Assembly: GCA_030770535.1 (NCBI GenBank)
Contig: JASVEC010000014.1
Coordinates: 434,001 to 498,000 of the forward strand
DNA from: Batkoa obscura
Lineage: Eukaryota; Entomophthoromycota; Entomophthoromycetes; Entomophthorales; Batkoaceae
Reading direction: 5' to 3'
Length of the DNA stretch: 64,000 nucleotides
Position 1 is the first letter of the stretch; every line of letters starts with the position of its first letter. Positions 57,289 through 64,000 of this stretch are shown here, piece after piece. Position numbers and translations under genes: made by a program. The notes beneath the pieces are model-generated. The model was not told the DNA's origin, made no database searches, and saw nothing but the letters and a program-made list of their open reading frames with translations.

Positions 57289-59833
57289 TTAAAAAAACTT
57301 TTTTGATGTAAATAAATTATTATTAAATTGTATTTTTGAAAAAATAGAAGGTTCCATTGAATCTTGATAATCTAATTCATTTTCTTTAGTCCTAATTGAT
57401 TCTAATACTTCTCTTCTTTGTGACCAGTCTAAATCAACTCGATGTTGAATAATATCTTCAATTAAATTTAATGGCATATCAAAATATTGTTTTCTTAAGG
57501 GATAAAATTCTAAAAATATCATTTTACTTGGTGATGAAGCTAAATTTTGTAATCTTATTAATGGGTCAAATTGTACAGAAGTATATTTGTTATCTAAATA
57601 TTTGTTAAAAAATTCTTGTAACCCTTTTGTTTCTTCCAACATTTTATTACTACATTGTGGTAATATGAATTTTGCTTGTTTATTTTTAAATGCCTTAATT
57701 GATTCAATCATTGTTAACTCTAATAATTTTTCCATTAATAAATTAAATAAAAATGGATTTAATTGAGTTTTAAAATCTTCACAATAATCTTCATATGTGG
57801 CAATAATACATAGTATTAAATCTTCTTCATACCAAACTTCAGTATAAATTTGACTATATAATTCCTTCAAATCATTAAATATAACTTTTAAAATAATGTC
57901 GACTCCTAAAGTAGCTAATTTAAAAAAGCCATCTGACATTTCATTGATATATGTCATTGCTCTTTCTTTATAAACATCGTGTAACATACCACTTACTTTA
58001 TTAATTAAAGGTTCTCCTCTATCTACAGATCTTAATTGATTATTAATTAAAGCAATAACATATTCTACAAATCCTTGAGAAATAGAAGATGGATCATCTA
58101 AATATTTTTCTAATTCATTACGCATTGTATCTGAACATCGTTGTTGATAAACTTGTGCCATTTTAGTACAACATTTAATAACTTCTACTAAAATACGTGC
58201 TGAATTGGCATCAGCTGCTAATTCAATTTGAGCATCATATGCTTCAAATCCAGTATCAGATGCACTTAAATAATAATTACCTTCATGATTAATATGAGGT
58301 TCTTTATCTCGAATTAAAAAATAATCTAAATCTAGTTTAATTAATGCAGATGTTTGCTCTGATAATCTATCCATAACAATCGATAAATAACCCTCAATTA
58401 ATTTAGATTGATTACCACCTAATAATGGGGGTTCTAATGAAGATTGAGAAATACCTAATTGATGAAATAATTCATCGTGATAATCTTGTATAAATCTCAT
58501 GACTTCTAATATTTCTCCACCAATTAATTTACTTATATCAGATACTAATGTTTCTAAATGATGAAACACTCTTTTGTGATATTCATTTACAAAAAAATCA
58601 AATATATTATAACTAGGCGGAAATGCAGAGAATAAAGTATCATTTAACAATTTTAAATCTTGAGGAATGGATTCTAATGTAGCAATAACATCAAATAAAT
58701 TGGTTTGATCTACATCTTGAAAATAGTTTTGAAATCTTAATTCAATGGCTTCTTTTAATGAATTTAAAAATTGATTTTTAAATCCCTTATTTTTTCTTGG
58801 ACTACCTTCCGCTAATTTCCATTTATTATTTGCTCTTTGACCTGCAAATTTTAAACTTTGAGTCTTTGCTTGTTCCACTTGTAAAGCTCTTTTATCTGCC
58901 AATTCTTCACATTCTACAATTTTAATTACATGAACAAAATGTTTTAATTCTCCATTTTCAATCCATAAATATAAATCCTTTACTACATCCCAAAGAAATC
59001 GTAAAAAATCAGAGCTAACTTGATCCACTTTTCGAAATACTTGATTTAAATCAATAGCTACTTCTTGTGAGCACTTTTTACTATAATGCATAGTAACATC
59101 TCGGAATTCCTCTACATGATATAATTCATAATGAATAACCAATAAATTGATTTTAGTTAATCCTCCAGGTATCCTTGCTCTTGCTAGTAATTGTTCAATT
59201 AAATTGATTTGTTGTTGAAATACTTGAAACCTTTTAACATAACGATGGGTAGCTACCATATTACTATGAATCCTTGATAACTTTAAAAAAAAATTAATTA
59301 AAACAATTTAATAAAAATAAAATAAGAATTATTACCTCTTTAATAGTTTCATAACCCGGAATTTTACTTTGATTTTCTTTACAAAGTATCTCCACTTTTT
59401 GAATACTTTGACGGATTTGATTGAGCCTCTCATTAGAGCCTGAAAATAATTTAAATGTTTCTTGAATATCATCAAATTGGGATTGTACATCTGTTCTCAA
59501 TTGAATCTCAACAGTAGATTTTTCTTGGATTAATTTCTTCCTTAAAAAATCAATCTTTACGTTTAAATCATCCGGATGTTTTAATAGCTCTGATAAGCGC
59601 GAAATAGCTACTTTATAAGCTTCCATATCTCTAGTTAATGGATCGTCATTACTTTGAATGCTGGAAAACTTTGTTGGACTTGGTAAATTGATGGTATTAT
59701 TAAACTTCTTTATTGAAGCTTGTCGTTGTATTGGACTTTCTATATAATCTTCACCTGTGATGGAATTATCTTTCGTTATGGTAATTGCATATGGTACCTT
59801 GATTTGTTTTTCTTCTTTATTATTGGGATCCAT
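57289..59833 (-). CDS. SEC6: Exocyst complex subunit Sec6
   Basis: Sec6 is a core subunit of the exocyst, which tethers secretory vesicles to the plasma membrane at sites of growth and also contacts SNARE proteins. Exons 59833-59336 and 59280-57289 with a 55-nt intron encode 829 residues (yeast 805). The N-terminal coiled-coil region has R-L-S-E-L-L-K-H-P-D-D-L and L-N-Q-I-R-Q-S-I-Q-K-V-E. It is followed across the splice by L-S-R-I-H-S-N-M-V-A-T-H-R-Y and I-N-L-L-V-I-H-Y-E-L-Y-H-V-E-E-F-R-D, characteristic of Sec6. The rest is the long helical-rod fold without other motifs. The first in-frame ATG is at 59831-59833; further upstream only TTG is in frame. It starts 192 bp from the divergent coiled-coil gene at 60026. 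Confidence 0.9.
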
Positions 59834-60025
59834 TGGCGTTGAATTAGATGAGTAAAATGGGTGGATTAAATTTGTAAGTTGAATTGGAAATAAAGTGGCT
59901 TGGAATTCAAGTTCTTTTGTTGTCAGGTGATTGAAGATAGTTAATATGACCAATGAAATCAAGAAGATTTTTGTAGTGGAACGTAATGAGATTTAATAGC
60001 TAATAATTGATTTTTTAATTAATAA

Positions 60026-62118
60026 ATGTTTGGTTTTAATGGGAAAGATAATAGCTTGTTTCAAAAGTGGAATGGTGCGGATAGAAGCTATTTAAAAAAT
60101 AGTTGTATAAATAAAAGTATATTTGATATAAAGGAAAATGGTAAGTTTTGGGAATACATAGACCTATTATTAAAATTAATTAATGTTTTTATATTAGATA
60201 CCGGTAATGAGTTTCAAAGTGATAAAGATGATATTATATTTAATAAAAAAATCCAATCGGAAAATATTGGTAATAACTCCATATTTGAAATGAATAAAAA
60301 TCATGAAATTTTGGAAGCTATGAGTAAGTTGATTTAATATTTTGTACTATTAGCTTATTTAATGTTAATTTTTTAGATAATAACTCCCAAGATTTTAATA
60401 AATATTTAGGCAACTCAAAAACAAAGTTTTTTGAACAGGATAAAGTTATAAGAGTAGAAGATAAAGGCAACGATATCGGAAATTATTCACTCAACAATGA
60501 CACAATTAATCCAAATTATAATTTATTTTCAAAATTTAAATCAAAGGGGAAAATGGGTGGAGTAAAAAATAGAAATGATTTTAATTATACAAGTAGGGAG
60601 GAAAAGGATTCGATATTCAATAAAAATATTACTGTGAGGAGTGAATATGATAGTAAGGATAGTATATTTAATCGACAAAAAGAAGATGTGAAGTTTTTAA
60701 ATAATTCAATATTCAACCATAAGAAGTTCCAAAACAGGAAGGAACCAGATGAAAATAATTTTACTACTTCTATAATAAATCAAAGTATATTTGATAATAA
60801 TGGAAATAAGGATACAACAGGATTAAGAGAATTTGAAAATAATATTAAATTAGATCAAGAAGAGAAAAATCAATATTCTGTTAACAATGTAGAGCCAACA
60901 GTTAGGTTTAGAAATTTAGAAAATAAAGATAACTTCGATACGCTTAATCTAAAACAAGATAAGAATAACGAATTGAGATTGAATGATAATTATTTCAATA
61001 GTAAAAATCAAACTAAACTTTCAATGTTTCAATTAAATAGAGATAAAAATAAAGAAAATAATAATAACTTATTTCAATATAAAAAGCAGGAAGAAAAGAA
61101 ACAAAGGAATGAAAAATATTATAAACAATATCTTCAAAGTAAACAGGAAATTAAAAAAGCAAATCAATTAATAAATAGTTTAGATATTGAATTAAATTAT
61201 ACAAAAAGTAAAGTGGAACAATTACAAGAGAAAATAAATCATGAGTTTATATCGAATAATAATAATAATAATAATAATAATAAAGATGAATTTAATAATT
61301 TAAATCAATATTTATTTAATATATCAAAATCAACCATCGTCACAGATTTAGCCACTCAACAAAACCTTCAAAAATTAGAAGAATGTATTAATATTATTAA
61401 AATGGATTACATACTAATGAAACATCAATTAAATAATTATAAAAACAATCAACAGAATATAATAAATAATGAGCTAGAAAAAGAAAATTTAATTTATATT
61501 AATAATTTACAATTGTCTGAAGAAAAAATAAAACAATTACAGTTAAAGTTAATAGAAACTCGTAAATTAGCAAAAGAAAAAGATATATATATTAATGAAT
61601 TAGAATCTTATGGAAATAAATTAAAGAATCAGTTATATGAAATTAAAGCTAAAGATCAGAATATGAATGAGTTAAATAATGATTTAAGTAAGATAAATGA
61701 ACAATTAAATCAATTAATTATTAGAAATAAAATACCAATCTCAATAATGGGTAGTTATATAGATCAACAAGAACAAATAAATAATATTGAATTAATAAAT
61801 AACAATTCAATATATTCAATAAATTATTATAACTCAATACAAGATAAACTAGAACATATTAACAACTATTTAATTATAATAAATTCCCAAAACATCAATA
61901 ATGGCATATCCAACAAGGAATTAAAACTTATAGATATTCAAAAGAAACTCAATGATAAAGAAATAGAAGTTAAAATTTATAAAAAAATGTTAAACTTTAT
62001 TAAAGAGAAATTGGACAGAAATGTAAAGCAACAAATCGTTCAAGGGATGATTACTCATGAGTTAAATCAAATTGAAGAAAAACAAAGAATCTCAAAATTG
62101 TTTAGAAAACTGAAATAA
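60026..62118 (+). CDS. Coiled-coil protein with repeated S-I-F motifs
   Basis: I do not recognise the family. Three exons encode roughly 660 residues. The first 300 are disordered and Asn/Lys/Asp-rich. They are punctuated by a short motif: N-K-S-I-F-D, N-N-S-I-F-E, K-D-S-I-F-N (twice), N-N-S-I-F-N and N-Q-S-I-F-D, plus looser D-N-S-L-F-Q and Y-N-L-F-S. From about residue 370 the protein becomes a long coiled coil (for example I-K-Q-L-Q-L-K-L-I-E-T-R-K-L-A-K-E), with one poly-Asn tract, ending Q-I-E-E-K-Q-R-I-S-K-L-F-R-K-L-K. This layout (repeated peptide motifs plus a coiled coil) suits a scaffold that docks a partner many times, such as at a spindle pole body or septin structure. That is inference. 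Confidence 0.7.
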
Positions 62119-63396
62119 ATAATATTGTATATATTAATTAATTAACTAATTTTTGATATTAAAGTTCTAATTGGCGATTGTGTTTTTATATTAATTGAGT
62201 TAAGGTCTAGTATTAAAATTTTAATTAAGTTAGTATAATGGATAACTATTTATATGTATTATAATTATGAAAGCCTAGTAAGTTGATATCAAAAGTAAAT
62301 AGATAGTATTGATATATTTTAATTAAACATTATTGTTTAAAATTTTAGAATATTTAATTTTAATAATAATAAAGTTAGATATTATAATAAAAAAATCCTT
62401 CAAACTTCTAATATTCTTTAATAATATATAGTTTAGATGATGCTTACTAAAAAGTATCTTGATAAGAAAGAAAAATGGCTATAAGGGATTAAAGGAATAT
62501 GAGATATAGATAATCACTAATATAAATCGACCTAGATTTTATATATTAAAAGTTCTTTTCTTTAACTTTAGAAATTTAAAATAGTTAAGAAAATTCTGAA
62601 CTGATTTAATTTAACTTTCTACTCAGAAAAAAAGTAAAAATAAAGAATATTACTAAATCTAACACTTGAGCTTATTTTAGTAAGGATCTTATGCGTTCCA
62701 AACTTATTCTTTACTATATTAAATTGGAATTTATCAAGGAATTTTATAAATTAATAGAAACCTTGTTCTAAAAAAATTCAATGATATTAAAATCTTATTA
62801 ATGATTTCATATGGCTATTTCATAACACGTAGCTCGGTATATTTACAAATAATTTGTTTTTTGTATAAACGTAACATAATTATATCAAAATCATATTTAA
62901 TCAAAATCAATTTTTTAATATTTACATCATCTACATTTTGGTTTCGAAAAGGCAATGATTTCAATTTGTATAGCGACGAATAGTGATGAAGAATTAAAAT
63001 AAAATGCGTTGTTCAAAGCCAATCAATGCAATATCAACAAAGTTATCCCAACAAAAATAGCATAGTAGGTCAATATGAGGAAGAAAACAATAGATTAAAG
63101 CCTAATAAATACAAGATAAAATTTATGTAAAATAAAATAAGCTATTCTTTAATTTGAAACATTCAAATAAAATATCATATCTAAATATACCCTTTTCCTT
63201 ACTAACCGATAATAAATAACCCCAATCTTCTTCAATGATATTCTGATATTACCCACTTTTTATTATATAAATGAGTTAGCTTCCAAATTTAGATAATATT
63301 CTAAAGTCCTGTTATTAAAACTATATATAAACTCAAGTTTGACTTTTCAAAGATTCTCTAGATTTTTCATTCTTTTTTAACTAATTTATAAAAAAA
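62119..63396. other. AT-rich intergenic region
   Basis: Spacer before the phosphate transporter gene. No MITE, RNA gene or exon chain seen. The small open frame near 62801-62983 has no coding character. Confidence 0.55.
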
Positions 63397-64000
63397 ATGT
63401 TAGACGAATACACTTGGTTGTTTGCTTTAAGTATCATTGTAGCATTTATTGATGGCTATGGTATTGGTGCTAATGATGTATCTAATTCCTTTTCCACTTC
63501 CGTAGGTTCAAAATCAATCACTTTAGGACAAGCTTGCTTTATCGCCATTTTCACAGAGTTTTTAGGTGCTTTTTTATTAGGTGCTAATACTGCTTCCACC
63601 ATCAGCGGAAGTATCATTGATATGTCTAAGTTTATAGATAATCCAGGACTTTTAATGTTAGCTATGTTCTGTGCTTTAATTGGATCTTCTACATGGACCT
63701 TGATAGCCACTAGATTAGGTTGGCCAGTATCCACTTCTCATGCTATTGTTGGTGCCACCATTGGGGTTGGTATTGCAGGCTATGGACCAAGTAATGTCAA
63801 ATGGGGATATAATGGAGTAGCTAAAATTGTTACCTCTTGGTTTGTTTCTCCAATTACTGCTGGTATCGTTGCTAGTATTATTTTTCTTATAACCAAGCAT
63901 GCTATTCTCAAACATGAAAACTCATTTGAACGTGGTTTAAAAGCTATCCCTATTTATTTTGGTCTTACTGCTGCTATCAATTTATTTTATATTTTATTTA
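63397..64000 (+). CDS. PHO89: Na+/phosphate symporter, PHO89/PiT family (3' truncated by window)
   Basis: Pho89/PiT proteins import inorganic phosphate with Na+ across the plasma membrane. The visible 201 residues are an open frame running off the window edge. The N-terminal PiT repeat is evident. G-A-N-D-V-S-N-S-F-S-T-S-V-G-S (residues about 25-39) is the family signature; P-V-S-T-S-H-A-I-V-G-A-T-I-G (about 110-123) is the second conserved block in the same half. Five or more hydrophobic segments are present. The start ATG follows a run of A residues. In yeast the gene is induced by phosphate starvation through Pho4; no Pho4 site was identified here. Confidence 0.93.
   Translation, partial: MLDEYTWLFALSIIVAFIDGYGIGANDVSNSFSTSVGSKSITLGQACFIAIFTEFLGAFLLGANTASTISGSIIDMSKFIDNPGLLMLAMFCALIGSSTWTLIATRLGWPVSTSHAIVGATIGVGIAGYGPSNVKWGYNGVAKIVTSWFVSPITAGIVASIIFLITKHAILKHENSFERGLKAIPIYFGLTAAINLFYILF

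Noticed and set aside
62801-62983. 60-codon plus-strand frame before PHO89
   Set aside because: No family resemblance and AT-driven composition.

Overview
This window looks like nuclear DNA from an AT-rich fungus. The genes are eukaryotic, with many short GT..AG introns (mostly 45-60 nt), one Pol III tRNA gene, and core fungal proteins: RLI1/ABCE1, SEC6, AFI1, ATP18, CHM7, LSM8, DPH7 and PHO89. Several genes point away from yeast-like lineages: a SNAPC3-type subunit of the snRNA-activating complex and TP53I3-like quinone oxidoreductases. ATP18 argues for respiring mitochondria, which is against the anaerobic rumen chytrids. A low-GC early-diverging lineage such as Entomophthoromycotina or Harpellales would fit. 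That placement is inference.

Layout. 1-3.4 kb is AT-rich DNA without a recognisable gene. 3.4-28.7 kb is a dense housekeeping block: DPH7, an unidentified probable mitochondrial protein, SNAPC3, an AFG2-family AAA ATPase, a TOG/CLASP-like protein with a Glu/Lys repeat, ATP18, LSM8, CHM7, a small Lys-rich protein, a quinone oxidoreductase, an unidentified coiled-coil protein, AFI1, tRNA-Lys(UUU) and RLI1. ATP18 and LSM8 are small, intron-split genes that are easy to miss. 28.7-55.5 kb is accessory in character: six drug:H+ antiporter-like MFS transporters spaced through AT-rich DNA, two decayed genes and most copies of a dispersed repeat. 55.5-64 kb returns to dense genes: a membrane-anchored relative of the quinone oxidoreductase, SEC6, a coiled-coil protein with repeated S-I-F motifs, and the start of a PHO89-type phosphate transporter.

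The two strongest unlisted signals are these. (1) A family of about 104-bp, TA-flanked, inverted-repeat elements (MITEs) is present in at least 18 recognisable copies, always between genes. Many sit in the MFS region, several as closely spaced inverted pairs. (2) The MFS cluster grew by an A-B to A-B-A-B segmental duplication including upstream DNA (genes 2+3 giving 4+5). Genes 2 and 4 share a 365-bp stretch of complete identity that looks like recent gene conversion. Gene 6 has three introns, gene 1 has one at a position shared with gene 6, and genes 2-5 have none. Genes 1-5 each carry a TGANATCAT motif 106-142 bp upstream of the start.

Exon joins were worked out by eye from splice signals and family similarity. 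No database search was possible.
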